From positions 496,001-560,000 of the forward strand of contig NZ_JALEGV010000012.1 in the NCBI RefSeq assembly GCF_022763245.1: a stretch of 64,000 nt of DNA, written 5' to 3'. Position 1 is the stretch's first letter, and every line of letters begins with the position of its first letter. Below are positions 1-7,544 of the stretch, piece by piece. A program made the position numbers and the translations under genes. Under the pieces are notes generated by a model. The model ran no database searches. It saw only the letters and a list, made by a program, of their open reading frames with translations, and was not told the origin of the DNA. Source of the stretch: Oricola sp. (GTDB lineage: Bacteria > Pseudomonadota > Alphaproteobacteria > Rhizobiales > Rhizobiaceae).

Positions 1-286
1 ATGCGATGCCGCGATGCAGGAATTCCCGCTTTTCGTCAGCCTTGTCTTCCGGCTTGGCGCCTGCGACGGTCAGGACGTTGGAACGGGCTTCGATGGTCAG
101 GTCGTCTTCGGCGAAACCGGCGACGGCCATGGTGATGCGATAGGCGTTCTCACCGGTCCGCTCGATATTGTAGGGCGGATAGGTCTGGCCGTTGCTCTCC
201 GGCTGGGCAAGCGTGTCCAGCATGGAAAACAGGCGGTCGAAACCGACGGTGGAACGGAACAGGGGCGAATAGTCGACGTGACGCAT
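1..286 (-). CDS. Small heat-shock protein Hsp20/IbpA, 3' end beyond the window
   Basis: ATP-independent cytoplasmic holdase of the alpha-crystallin family. The visible 95 residues start MRHVDYSPLFRSTVGFDRLF, the usual IbpA-class N terminus. They run into the first strands of the alpha-crystallin domain (YNIERTGENAYRITMAVAGF), followed by DLTIEARSNVLTV. The ATG at 284-286 is preceded by a GGAGGA ribosome site. The gene leaves the left edge before its stop, so its full length is unknown. Its leader can fold into a ROSE-type thermometer and has a RpoH-like promoter (separate entries), as is common for rhizobial small heat-shock genes. Family identity is secure; which paralogue it is cannot be said. 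Confidence 0.9.
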   Translation of the reverse strand, partial: MRHVDYSPLFRSTVGFDRLFSMLDTLAQPESNGQTYPPYNIERTGENAYRITMAVAGFAEDDLTIEARSNVLTVAGAKPEDKADEKREFLHRGIA

Positions 287-388
287 AATGGTCCTCCATT
301 GGATGAGCGACTGTGTTTGCGTTTGACGTTGGCGACCACCCTCACGAGGCGCGGTCCTTGACGTCAGCGAACCCGTTACCGGCGTCCG
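287..388 (-). promoter_or_regulatory. ROSE-like RNA thermometer in the Hsp20 leader
   Basis: In the minus-strand leader, bases 311 to 291 can form a hairpin in which GUC-G-CUC pairs with GAG-GAC. This masks the ribosome site GGAGGA and leaves one bulged G. That arrangement (UYGCU opposite the Shine-Dalgarno with a mismatched G) is the signature of ROSE elements, which melt on heat shock and open the start of small heat-shock genes in rhizobia. The leader is about 100 nt if transcription starts near 388, the usual size. The other stems of the element were not resolved by hand. Confidence 0.6.
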
Positions 389-394
389 CTCCCG

Positions 395-425
395 ATATCT
401 GGTGATTGCCCGAAATCGGTTCAAG
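395..425 (-). promoter_or_regulatory. RpoH-like promoter for the Hsp20 gene
   Basis: Read on the minus strand, CTTGAA (425-420) is followed after 17 bases by CCAGATAT (402-395). This is close to the alphaproteobacterial heat-shock sigma factor pattern CTTGAA/CCATAT. It would start RNA near 388 and give a leader of about 100 nt holding the ROSE-like hairpin. Confidence 0.45.
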
Positions 426-567
426 GGGGCGAATTTCGACGAACCTCGCTTCATGAACGGCAGATGAACAGTGCCTTCCGGACACGTTCAGGTCGGTTAC
501 GCCATTTTGTCTCCAACGTCGAACGGGTCGCCCACTGCGAGCCGGATACGAAGACAGGAGATCGAAC

Positions 568-969
568 ATGAAATCGCTTTCGACCATCGCCCTCGCCGCG
601 CTTCTTTCCACCGGAACGATCGTTGGCGCGCACGCCATGCCGGCCATGCAGGCACCGGCCGCTGCGACCGCGACTGCTGCAGATGTCGAACTTGTTGGCC
701 ATCATCGCTACAGCCATCGCATTTTGCCCAAGCACGTCGTCCAGCGCTCGCTGCAGCGCCGCGGCTATCGCCACATCCGCAACATGCGCCTTGTGCGCGG
801 CGACTACTTCCTGACCGCGCGCGGCCATCGCGGCGAGGTTCGCCTGAGGGTTGACGGACGCACCGGCCGGATCCTCTCGCGCCAGGCATTGCACCACAGG
901 CCGCACCGTCCCGGCATCCGGCTTCATGGCGGCAATGGCAACTTCTCCTACTCCTTCGGCATTCACTGA
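568..969 (+). CDS. Secreted PepSY-like small protein
   Basis: A 133-residue protein with a classical signal peptide (MKSLSTIALAALLSTGTIVG, cleavage after AHA near residue 23). The mature part is rich in His and Arg. Residues about 55-105 follow the PepSY outline: an amphipathic segment with RRGYRHI, then a YFLTARGHRGEVRLRVDG strand pair ending in DGRTGRIL. Such single-PepSY periplasmic proteins are common in rhizobia and mostly uncharacterised. It stands alone, and a strong intrinsic terminator follows it. The start has GGAGA-like purines upstream (GACAGGAG). The biological role is not known. Confidence 0.7.
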   Translation: MKSLSTIALAALLSTGTIVGAHAMPAMQAPAAATATAADVELVGHHRYSHRILPKHVVQRSLQRRGYRHIRNMRLVRGDYFLTARGHRGEVRLRVDGRTGRILSRQALHHRPHRPGIRLHGGNGNFSYSFGIH

Positions 970-1024
970 GGAGAGACAAGAGTTCGGCCGGGCCGCATCG
1001 TCCCTTCCGGTTCGGCCGTCCATG

Positions 1025-1056
1025 CCGGGAGCGCCTTCGTGGCGCTCCCGGTTTTT
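1025..1056 (+). terminator. Intrinsic terminator after the PepSY-like gene
   Basis: A perfect 11-bp stem (CCGGGAGCGCC at 1025-1035 with GGCGCTCCCGG at 1041-1051) has a 5-base TTCGT loop and is followed by TTTTT. Confidence 0.9.
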
Positions 1057-1137
1057 CTTTGACCTTTCGCGAACCGCCTCCTATCAATGCCGCCGACCCT
1101 TTTGGCGGGCCGGGGCCCGCAAGCGATCCCGTAGGCG

Positions 1138-2112
1138 ATGACGGAACTCCGGCTTTTCGAACACAACCCCAATCCCCCTGTCTATTCCGACGGCTTCGTG
1201 GAGACGCCGGACGGGTTTTCGATCCGCTACGCCGCCTTCAGGACCGACCGGAATCCCGTGAAGGGATCGGTTTTCCTGCTGCAGGGCCGCAACGAGACGA
1301 TCGAGAAATACTTCGAGACGATCGGCGACTTCATCAGCGCCGGGTTCGACGTCGCCACCTTCGACTGGCGCGGACAGGGCCGATCCAGCCGCTTCTTCGA
1401 AACGAGCGACGCCGGCTATGTCGACAGTTTCGAGCAATATGCGGTCGATGCCGAAACGGTGTTCCGGCATGTCGTCCTTCCGGACTGCAGACCGCCCTAT
1501 TTCATCCTCGCCCACTCCACCGGCGGCCTTGTTGCCCTGCTCCTCGCCCCGCGCATGGTCAACCGGATCCACCGCATGGTGCTGCTCGCGCCCTTCCTGG
1601 GAATGCCCGTCTCGGAACGCCAGGAATGGCTGATGCGCACGGCCACGAAGTCGATGAGCTTCCTCGGCCTGGGCAATCTCGGCGTCTCGAACCGGGCAAA
1701 CCGGCGGGTCAACAAGCCGTTTCAGGTCAACAACCCGGTGACGAGCGACGCCCATCGCTACGCGCGCAACATTTCCCTGCCGATCCGTTTTCCGGAATTG
1801 AAGCTCGGCGGCCCATCGGCCGCCTGGGTCTCCGCCGTGTTCGACGCCATCGACAAGGTCAACGACCCCGCCCACCTCGCCAAGACCATCATCCCGACGC
1901 TGGTCTTCATGGCAGGCGAAGAGCGCGTGGTCTCAAACGAAGCGATCCGACAATTGGTGGCCAACCTGCGCTCGGCGTCCCTGTTGACCATCGACGGGGC
2001 GTCCCACGAGATCCTGCAGGAAGCCGATCCGTTCCGCGAGCAGTTCTTCGCCGCCTTCAACACCTTCGTGCCCGGCTCGGGACCGGAGCATATCGACAAG
2101 CTCAGCGATTGA
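1138..2112 (+). CDS. Alpha/beta hydrolase, lysophospholipase (PldB) type
   Basis: A 324-residue protein of the serine aminopeptidase/monoglyceride-lipase branch of the alpha/beta hydrolases, expected to cleave lysophospholipids or monoacylglycerols. Visible features are FDWRGQGRSSR (about 75-85), typical of this branch, the nucleophile elbow AHSTGG with Ser127, and GASHE with His290. The acid normally lies in a GxxD turn before the last strand; here that stretch reads MAGEERVV (258-265), so Glu261 or Glu262 may take the role. No signal peptide is seen. Its last 11 bases overlap the convergent hisN. Substrate is inferred from the family only. Confidence 0.8.
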   Translation: MTELRLFEHNPNPPVYSDGFVETPDGFSIRYAAFRTDRNPVKGSVFLLQGRNETIEKYFETIGDFISAGFDVATFDWRGQGRSSRFFETSDAGYVDSFEQYAVDAETVFRHVVLPDCRPPYFILAHSTGGLVALLLAPRMVNRIHRMVLLAPFLGMPVSERQEWLMRTATKSMSFLGLGNLGVSNRANRRVNKPFQVNNPVTSDAHRYARNISLPIRFPELKLGGPSAAWVSAVFDAIDKVNDPAHLAKTIIPTLVFMAGEERVVSNEAIRQLVANLRSASLLTIDGASHEILQEADPFREQFFAAFNTFVPGSGPEHIDKLSD

Positions 2113-2890
2113 GGATGTCGAGCGCTGCGGCATGCAGCGCGGGCGTCGCAGCAGCGATCACGTCACCACCATCGACGGCATTTCCCCCCTCCCAGGTGGT
2201 GACCACCCCACCCGCAAGTTCGATCAGGGGGATCAGCGCGGCAATGTCGTAGGTCTGCAGCCCGGCCTCGATGACGATGTCGGCGAAGCCCGCCGCGAGC
2301 ATGGCGAACGCGTAGCAATCGCATCCATAGCGGGGTAGCCGCACCCTGGACTCCAGTCGATCATAGGCCGTGCGCTTGGCATCCTTGAAAAGCGCAGGCG
2401 TGGTGGTGAACAGCGTCGCCTCCTCCACCGCGTGATGCTTGCGGGTGGCAAGCTCCACCGGCGCCTTACCGTCTCGCAACAACATGCTGGCTTCGCCATC
2501 AGCGACGAAGAGCTCGCCGGTGTAGGGCTGCGACATGAAGCCGGCCTTCGACACACCGTCGACCCTCAGCCCAACCAGTGTTCCCCAAACCGGCAATCCC
2601 GAGATGAAGGCGCGCGTTCCGTCGATGGGGTCGATGATCCAGACATGCGACGCCGTCGCGCGCACCGTGCCGTATTCCTCGCCGATGATCCCGTGATCGG
2701 GATAGACTTCCTCGATCACGGCGCGAATCGCCGCCTCCGCCTGCTTGTCGGCCGCAGTTACGGGATCGAAGCCGTCCTGATCCTTGTTGTCGATCAGCGA
2801 GACGCTGCGAAACAAGGGCAGCGTCTCGGCGGCTGCCGCAGCGGCAAGTCGTTGCAGGAACGCAACATCGGGGAGATTTTGATCTGTCAT
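2102..2890 (-). CDS. hisN: Histidinol-phosphate phosphatase, inositol-monophosphatase family
   Basis: A 262-residue Mg-dependent phosphatase of the IMPase fold. The metal-site motifs are GEEYG (Glu71) and WIIDPIDGTRAFISG (Asp87, Asp90), with a YD pair near 210. The variant DPIDGTRAF rather than DPLDGT is typical of the HisN subgroup, which removes phosphate from histidinol phosphate in histidine synthesis in alphaproteobacteria that lack the other phosphatase types. A longer reading frame exists upstream, but MTDQNLPD is the usual start. It belongs to a block (hisN, small RNA, N-formylglutamate amidohydrolase, cpdR) that I recall as conserved in Sinorhizobium. HisN rather than a generic IMPase is likely but inferred. 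Confidence 0.85.
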   Translation of the reverse strand: MTDQNLPDVAFLQRLAAAAAAETLPLFRSVSLIDNKDQDGFDPVTAADKQAEAAIRAVIEEVYPDHGIIGEEYGTVRATASHVWIIDPIDGTRAFISGLPVWGTLVGLRVDGVSKAGFMSQPYTGELFVADGEASMLLRDGKAPVELATRKHHAVEEATLFTTTPALFKDAKRTAYDRLESRVRLPRYGCDCYAFAMLAAGFADIVIEAGLQTYDIAALIPLIELAGGVVTTWEGGNAVDGGDVIAAATPALHAAALDILNR

Positions 2891-2955
2891 GCGTGCTTTC
2901 TGGGGAATCTGGGCAAAAGACTCAAGTGGCCCTCTAAAAAATGCGGCAGCGCACA

Positions 2956-2983
2956 TTGACAATTGTGCATCGCAACATACTCT
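2956..2983 (+). promoter_or_regulatory. Sigma-70-type promoter of the small RNA
   Basis: TTGACA (2956-2961), a 16-base spacer and TACTCT (2978-2983) would start transcription near 2990. No plus-strand protein gene follows, but a three-hairpin RNA ending in a terminator does. The -35 box sits inside an imperfect palindrome (GCACA..TGTGC, 2951-2968) that could be an operator. Confidence 0.6.
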
Positions 2984-2989
2984 GAATCT

Positions 2990-3069
2990 CGGCAGTCCGC
3001 TGCCACGCCCTCCTTGGGCGTTTCCTCCCCAGACTTTGGCCGCGTCGTCTCCGATGCGGCCACTTTTTT
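2990..3069 (+). ncRNA. Alpha-r8 / MmgR-type trans-acting small RNA
   Basis: A transcript of about 80 nt has three stem-loops. Stem 1 is GGCAG/CTGCC (2991-2995 with 3000-3004). Stem 2 is CGCCC/GGGCG (3006-3010 with 3016-3020). The terminator stem is TGGCCGC/GCGGCCA (3037-3043 with 3056-3062), followed by C and six T. Between stems 2 and 3 lies the unpaired UUUCCUCCCC. This is the layout I recall for the alpha-r8 family: three hairpins with a single-stranded UUUCCUCCC core. Its S. meliloti member MmgR limits polyhydroxybutyrate granules. The position next to N-formylglutamate amidohydrolase also fits that family. Targets here are unknown. Confidence 0.8.
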
Positions 3070-3089
3070 GAGAAGTCGGCCCGCTCTGC

Positions 3090-3980
3090 CTATTCGGCCG
3101 CGATGGAATAGTCGTGGAAGCGGCTGTCCGGCAGCGCCATCAACCGATCGATGAAGCTGGCGAGGTCTTCCTTCAGGAGGGCGAAGGACGGCTTCTTGGT
3201 GATGGTCTGCTCGTCCATGTAGAGACCGCGATTGACTTCGATCTGAAGCGCATGCAGCCCCTTGAGCGGCCGGCCGTAATGCTCGGTGATGAAGCCGCCT
3301 GCATAGGGCTTGTTGGCAGTCACCAGATAGCCCATGCCGGAGAGGATCTCGGCCGCCGCCTCGCTCAGCCCCCGGCTCGCGCTGGCGCCGAACCGGTCGC
3401 CGATGATGAAGTCGGGCCGGATGCCTTCCGTTCCGTAGCGCACCGATGCCGGCATGGAATGACAATCGATCAGCACGGCATAACCGAAACGGCGATGGGT
3501 CTTTGCCAGCAGGTCGCGCAGCGCCTGGTGATACGGCTTGTAGATATTGGCGATTCGGTCCTTCGCCTCCGCCACAGGAATTCGGGAGCGATAGATCTCG
3601 ATCCCCTCCGAAACGACCCGAGGCACCGTGCCCAGCCCGCCGGCGACCCGGATGGAGCGGGAGTTGGCGAAGGGCGGCAGCCGGTCGCCAAACATGCGCG
3701 GATCGAGCTCGTAGGGCTCGCGGTTGACGTCAAGGTAGGCGCGCGGGAAATGCGCCAGCAGCATCGGCGCGCCCTGCGGCACCGCGCCCGAGAACAACTC
3801 GTCGACGAAAAAATCCTCCGACCGGCGGATCGAAACCGCGTCGAGGCGGCTCATTTGCAGGAAACGGGACGGGTAGAAACGGCCGCTATGCGGCGAGTTG
3901 AACACGAAGGGCACCCTTTGATCGGCCGGCTGCCGCACCTCGAAGGCCGGATGCTCCGAGAAATCGGGATCGCTGTACAT
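3090..3980 (-). CDS. N-formylglutamate amidohydrolase family protein
   Basis: A 296-residue zinc hydrolase of the FGase family, which releases formate and glutamate from N-formyl-L-glutamate, the last step of one histidine-degradation route. Characteristic motifs are VPFVFNSPHSGRFYP near residue 23 (metal His in SPHSG), FPRAYLDVNREPYELD (about 78-93), VLIDCHSMP (about 168-176) and ANKPYAGGFITEHYG (about 222-236). No other hut genes are nearby, so a housekeeping role in this conserved rhizobial block is as likely as histidine use. It is divergent from cpdR across 219 bp. Family is secure; substrate is inferred. Confidence 0.9.
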   Translation of the reverse strand: MYSDPDFSEHPAFEVRQPADQRVPFVFNSPHSGRFYPSRFLQMSRLDAVSIRRSEDFFVDELFSGAVPQGAPMLLAHFPRAYLDVNREPYELDPRMFGDRLPPFANSRSIRVAGGLGTVPRVVSEGIEIYRSRIPVAEAKDRIANIYKPYHQALRDLLAKTHRRFGYAVLIDCHSMPASVRYGTEGIRPDFIIGDRFGASASRGLSEAAAEILSGMGYLVTANKPYAGGFITEHYGRPLKGLHALQIEVNRGLYMDEQTITKKPSFALLKEDLASFIDRLMALPDSRFHDYSIAAE

Positions 3981-4199
3981 GATGGGCGTCGGTCCGGGTC
4001 GGTGATTCCTGTGTTCGCCCTGCGATTGTTGACAGGTGACCTGCCCCCTGTCCAGCCTCGCGCAAGGCGCTGCGTGCCAAAAACGCTTGCCAAGCGCCCC
4101 GGTTTGAGCGTGAAATAAACCCGATATTTACCCTGTCCGGTAATGAGTGGGGCAACATTTCCAGCCTTGCCGCCGGGCGGCGCAGCGAACGGGACAATC

Positions 4200-4562
4200 A
4201 TGAACCGCATCCTTCTTGCCGAAGACGACAACGACATGCGCAGCTTTCTGGTGAAGGCGCTGGAGAGGGCCGGATACCAGGTCATCGACTTCGACAATGG
4301 CGCAAGCGCCTATGAACGGCTGCGCGAGGAGCCCTTCTCGCTTCTCCTGACCGACATCGTCATGCCGGAGATGGACGGCATCGAACTGGCCCGCCGTGCC
4401 ACAGAACTCGATCCGGACCTCAAGGTGATGTTCATCACCGGCTTCGCCGCCGTCGCACTGAACCCGGATTCCAACGCACCGAAGGACGCCAAGGTCCTGT
4501 CGAAGCCGTTCCATCTGCGCGAATTGGTCTCCGAAGTCGACAAGCTCATCAAGGCCGCCTGA
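4200..4562 (+). CDS. cpdR: Single-domain response regulator CpdR
   Basis: A 120-residue receiver domain with no output domain. Asp9-Asp10, the phospho-acceptor Asp52 in LLLTDIVMPEMDG, FITGFAAVAL (78-87) and Lys102 in LSKPFHLRELV are all present. This wording, especially FITGFAAVAL and KVLSKPFHLRELV, is that of CpdR. In Caulobacter and Sinorhizobium, unphosphorylated CpdR brings ClpXP to the pole and primes turnover of cell-cycle substrates. The frame is open further upstream, but MNRILLAEDD is the conserved start. It is separated by 82 bases from the tRNA gene that follows. Confidence 0.92.
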   Translation: MNRILLAEDDNDMRSFLVKALERAGYQVIDFDNGASAYERLREEPFSLLLTDIVMPEMDGIELARRATELDPDLKVMFITGFAAVALNPDSNAPKDAKVLSKPFHLRELVSEVDKLIKAA

Positions 4563-4644
4563 CCGCCTCGGCACGACCGCCACAAATCTGACACGGAACC
4601 TATTGACCGGCCCCGTCTCTTGTGGTGTATGCGCGGCTCTGGAC

Positions 4645-4719
4645 GGGCGGTTAGCTCAGCGGGAGAGCACTACGTTGACATCGTAGGGGTCACTGGTTCA
4701 ATCCCAGTACCGCCCACCA
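4645..4719 (+). tRNA. tRNA-Val (GAC)
   Basis: A full 75-nt cloverleaf. The acceptor stem is GGGCGGT with ACCGCCC, and the D arm is TAGCTCAGCGGGAGAGC. The anticodon stem is CTACG/CGTAG with loop TTGACAT (anticodon GAC), and the T stem is ACTGG/CCAGT with loop TTCAATC. CCA is encoded. Its 3' half is repeated in diverged form at 14499-14544, which makes it the likely integration target of the island to its right. Confidence 0.97.
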
Positions 4720-4724
4720 TCCAA

Positions 4725-4752
4725 AACCTAAGTTATTACTGACACTTAGGTT
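4725..4752. repeat. Inverted repeat beside the tRNA 3' end
   Basis: AACCTAAGT (4725-4733) is inverted as ACTTAGGTT (4744-4752) with a 10-base AT-rich loop, six bases after the tRNA CCA. It has no T run, so it is a weak terminator. It could be part of an integrase core or arm site, since an integrase remnant follows. Confidence 0.45.
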
Positions 4753-4822
4753 GACAATTTTCCGACGAACGAACCTTAAGCATTTCTACTGGCCATACTC
4801 TGGTCACAGCAGAGGCTTCGCG

Positions 4823-5047
4823 ATGGCTGCAATCCGCAAGCATCGGGAAAAATGTCAGGCCGAAATCTGCGGACACCGTGTCCCATCAATCTCCCGCTTG
4901 TGCCGTCAGCTGAAAGACACCAAAGAATGGGCGAGGCGGATGGAGGCGCAGGCGGACAGGCAAGAAACTATACCCGGCAAGAAGGCTCTGGAAACAATCT
5001 TAGTCGGTGATTTGGTGCAGCGCGCCCACAAACTGCCGTTTGTATGA
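4823..5047 (+). pseudogene. Truncated tyrosine-type phage integrase, N-terminal remnant
   Basis: The 74 codons from MAAIRKHREK onward match the arm-binding N terminus of rhizobial island integrases. The expected pattern is MATIRKHRxKWQ, then P-x-SRSF, then A-EWARxMEAxADR, then LE-x-x-x-x-DLVxRY. Here it reads CQAEICGH, PSISRLC, EWARRMEAQADR and LETILVGDLVQR, and is lost right after DLVQR. The catalytic domain is absent. Adjacent to the 3' end of a tRNA, this is the normal place for an island integrase; the gene is dead. The first 20 codons of the open frame before 4823 have no family likeness. Confidence 0.65.
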
Positions 5048-5105
5048 CGACTTGAGGTCTCTCAAATGTATCCCGGTCAAGTACGACAACGACTTTCGCA
5101 GAGCA

Positions 5106-5282
5106 AAAGCCTTTCATCGCCGTGTGCCAAAGCGCTGCATCGACGCCGCGGAACATGCTGCAATCGAATGGGTCGATCAGTCTAACAACCGCTGCCTATT
5201 AATACCCATCGCATACGTCCCGCCAGTAGATGTCACAACTGACTTCTACGCTGTTCTGGATATGTCATTAGAGGCCGCGTAG
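5106..5282 (+). pseudogene. IS3-family transposase OrfB, C-terminal remnant
   Basis: About 58 codons resemble the C-terminal end of IS3-type transposases: FHRRVPKRCIDAAEHAAIEWVD, then NNRCLLIPIAYVPP, then FYAVLDMSLEAA. The usual wording is IHRRGPWRSFEAVEYATLEW, then NNRRLLEPIGNIPP, then YYAALE. Only this tail survives, with several unusual substitutions, and it ends at a stop at 5280-5282. No terminal inverted repeats were identified. Together with the broken integrase it marks an old, inactive island end. Confidence 0.65.
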
Positions 5283-5327
5283 CTCATGCCAACCAGCCTT
5301 TGGCAAGCCCGGCGCGGTTCAGATCGG

Positions 5328-6455
5328 TCACGACGAAACCGCAGACGATATTACATGCTCTGATTCACTTCTCTCGAATGCAACTCCTTTGCCGTCGAAG
5401 AGATGGGCGACTGTCTGCGAGAAAGTCAGATGGACCTCGTCGCCGGCACGCAATCCGGACCGCTCGCGGGCCTTGATGACGAATTCGGTTCCCGTCGGAG
5501 ACACCGCCTCCACAAGCGTTTCGTCACCCAGTTCCTCGACAAGGGTTATTGTCGCGTTTCCTGCTTCTTTCCCCGCGGGGTCGAGAACCAGATCTTCCGG
5601 ACGAATCCCGAGCGTCACGCTTTCTCCCGCTCTCGCGTCGCGGCCGTCTGCAACCGGGATGTGGCTCTCGCCGAATTCGTCGCTTGCCACGCGCAAGCCC
5701 GTCGTGTCGGCGGAGACGACTCGACATTCGATGAAGTTCATCTTCGGCGACCCGAGGAAGCCGGCCACGAACAGATTGCGCGGTGCATGGTAGAGCTCCA
5801 GCGGCGTTCCGACCTGCTGCACTTCGCCGGCATTCAGGACGACAATGCGGTCGGCCAGCGTCATCGCTTCCACCTGATCATGGGTGACGTAGATCATCGT
5901 CGCTTCGAGCCGGGCATGCAGCCGGGCGATCTCGCGGCGCATGCTGACGCGCAAGGCCGCATCAAGGTTCGATAGCGGTTCGTCGAACAGGAACACTTTT
6001 GGATTGCGAACGATCGCGCGACCGATCGCGACGCGCTGCCGCTGCCCCCCAGACAGTTGCCCCGGCTTGCGCTCCAACAAATGCTCCATCTGGAGTATCT
6101 TTGCGGCGTCCCTGATACGCCGGTCGATCTCGTCCTTGGGTCGCCGCGACAGTTTGAGGGCGAACGCCATGTTCTGGTAGACGGTCTTATGCGGATAGAG
6201 CGCATAGGTCTGGAAGACCATCGCAATGCCGCGCTCCTTGGGAGACTCGTCGTTGCAGATCTCGCCGCCGATGCGCACATTGCCGTCGCTGACGTCGTCG
6301 AGACCGGCGATCATCCGCAACAGTGTCGATTTTCCGCAGCCCGAAGGCCCAACGAAAACGATGAACTCGCCGTCGGCAACCTTGAGATCGACGTTGCGAA
6401 TGATCTCGACGGCGCCGATGGATTTCGAGATGTTTTCCAATTGCAGCGTGGCCAT
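5328..6455 (-). CDS. Sugar ABC importer ATPase (UgpC/MsmK class)
   Basis: A 375-residue cytoplasmic ATPase that powers the sugar importer encoded upstream in the same operon. It has Walker A GPSGCGKST (36-44), signature LSGGQ (134-138), Walker B VFLFDEP (154-160) and a switch His in YVTHDQVEAMTLADR. The C-terminal third is a TOBE/OB domain (about 240-370) as in MalK/UgpC. The open frame extends far upstream, but the ATG at 6453-6455 with GGAAAG before it starts the conserved MATLQLENIS. It is the last gene of the amino-sugar operon, 23 bp after the SIS deaminase gene. In related clusters this ATPase can be shared between importers. Confidence 0.9.
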   Translation of the reverse strand: MATLQLENISKSIGAVEIIRNVDLKVADGEFIVFVGPSGCGKSTLLRMIAGLDDVSDGNVRIGGEICNDESPKERGIAMVFQTYALYPHKTVYQNMAFALKLSRRPKDEIDRRIRDAAKILQMEHLLERKPGQLSGGQRQRVAIGRAIVRNPKVFLFDEPLSNLDAALRVSMRREIARLHARLEATMIYVTHDQVEAMTLADRIVVLNAGEVQQVGTPLELYHAPRNLFVAGFLGSPKMNFIECRVVSADTTGLRVASDEFGESHIPVADGRDARAGESVTLGIRPEDLVLDPAGKEAGNATITLVEELGDETLVEAVSPTGTEFVIKARERSGLRAGDEVHLTFSQTVAHLFDGKGVAFERSESEHVISSAVSS

Positions 6456-6478
6456 GAAGTTCGTCTTTCCGGACGGAC

Positions 6479-7507
6479 CTACACGGTCCGCGTCACTTTC
6501 CTGAGATGGCGCGGATTGTCGGGATCGTTTCCGAGCTTGCGCGACAGACGCTCGATGAAAACATAGAAGGAAACCGCCTGACAGATCGGCGTCAACGCCG
6601 GATGCGGAGCAGCGGGGCTTTCGAGATGGCCCGGAATTTCCCCATCGAAATCGTCGACGAGCCAAACATCCGCCCCGGCTTCCCGCATCCTTTGAGCGGT
6701 TTCCAGGACCCCTCCGCGGCTTTCGTCCGACGGCACGAAGAAGAGTCCTTTCAATCCCGCATCGGCGAGCGCGAACGGGCCATGGAGGACTTCCGCGGAA
6801 CTGTAGGCCTCCGCATGGAGCCGGCAGGTTTCCTTGAACTTGAGCGCCGCTTCCGCCGCGACCGCCAGGCCCATGCCGCGGCCCACGCAGAAGATCGGCC
6901 CGGGCGCCCGGAAGGCCTCGTCGGCAGCCGTCCAATCGGCTGAGATTGCGCGGTCAAGTGCGTCCGGCAAGGCGTGGAGTCCCTCTTCAAGGTCGCTGTC
7001 TCCGGTCCATTCCGCGACGATACAGGCCATCGCGATCAACGATGCCACATAGCTCTTCGTCGCAGCCACAGAGACCTCCGGCCCCGCAAGCAGCGGCGCT
7101 GGCAGATCGACCAATTCCTCGAGCGGAGATCCGCCGGCATTGACCAGCGCGGCCGTCGTCGCCCCGCCCTGCGCACCAGCGGTGACAAGCGACAGAAGAT
7201 CGGGGCTCGCGCCGGACTGCGAGATCGCAATCAGCGCTGCGCCGTCCAGACGCAACCGCGTCCCATAGACCGAAGCGACGGACGGACCAAGCGACGCGAC
7301 GGGCCGCCCCACATGCGTCTCCACCACATATTTCAGGTAGGAGGCCGCATGGTCCGAAGAACCGCGTGCAGCCGTTACGAGCACGGGCGGATCGAGGCGT
7401 CGAAAACGCGCCCCGATCTCGCGATAGGCATCCAGCCCGTCCGTCAGCTGTCTGCGCGAGACCTCGGGAATCTCCCGTGTCTCGCGCGCCATCATCGTCT
7501 CAACCAT
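6479..7507 (-). CDS. SIS-domain aminosugar deaminase/isomerase (NagB-II/AgaS type)
   Basis: A 342-residue protein with two SIS domains, resembling the isomerase half of GlmS without the glutaminase half. Motifs are ARGSSDHAA (about 48-56), ISQSGASPD (about 95-103), VAATKSYVASL (about 147-157) and LKFKETCRLHAEAYSSAEVLHGP, containing the Glu/His residues of the GlmS isomerase site. Such proteins replace NagB and turn glucosamine-6-phosphate into fructose-6-phosphate plus ammonia in several proteobacteria. The context (nagA, sugar kinase, importer) supports that role. The start at 7507 has GGAG eight bases upstream; an upstream ATG at 7552 overlaps the previous stop but lacks good spacing. Confidence 0.85.
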   Translation of the reverse strand: MVETMMARETREIPEVSRRQLTDGLDAYREIGARFRRLDPPVLVTAARGSSDHAASYLKYVVETHVGRPVASLGPSVASVYGTRLRLDGAALIAISQSGASPDLLSLVTAGAQGGATTAALVNAGGSPLEELVDLPAPLLAGPEVSVAATKSYVASLIAMACIVAEWTGDSDLEEGLHALPDALDRAISADWTAADEAFRAPGPIFCVGRGMGLAVAAEAALKFKETCRLHAEAYSSAEVLHGPFALADAGLKGLFFVPSDESRGGVLETAQRMREAGADVWLVDDFDGEIPGHLESPAAPHPALTPICQAVSFYVFIERLSRKLGNDPDNPRHLRKVTRTV

Positions 7508-7544
7508 TCGCGTCTCCGAACCATGTCGCGCGCGAGCCGCTGGA

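Noticed and set aside
2889..3154. Short plus-strand frames over the small RNA
   Set aside because: They have no family likeness, and the strong three-hairpin structure with promoter and terminator explains the sequence better.
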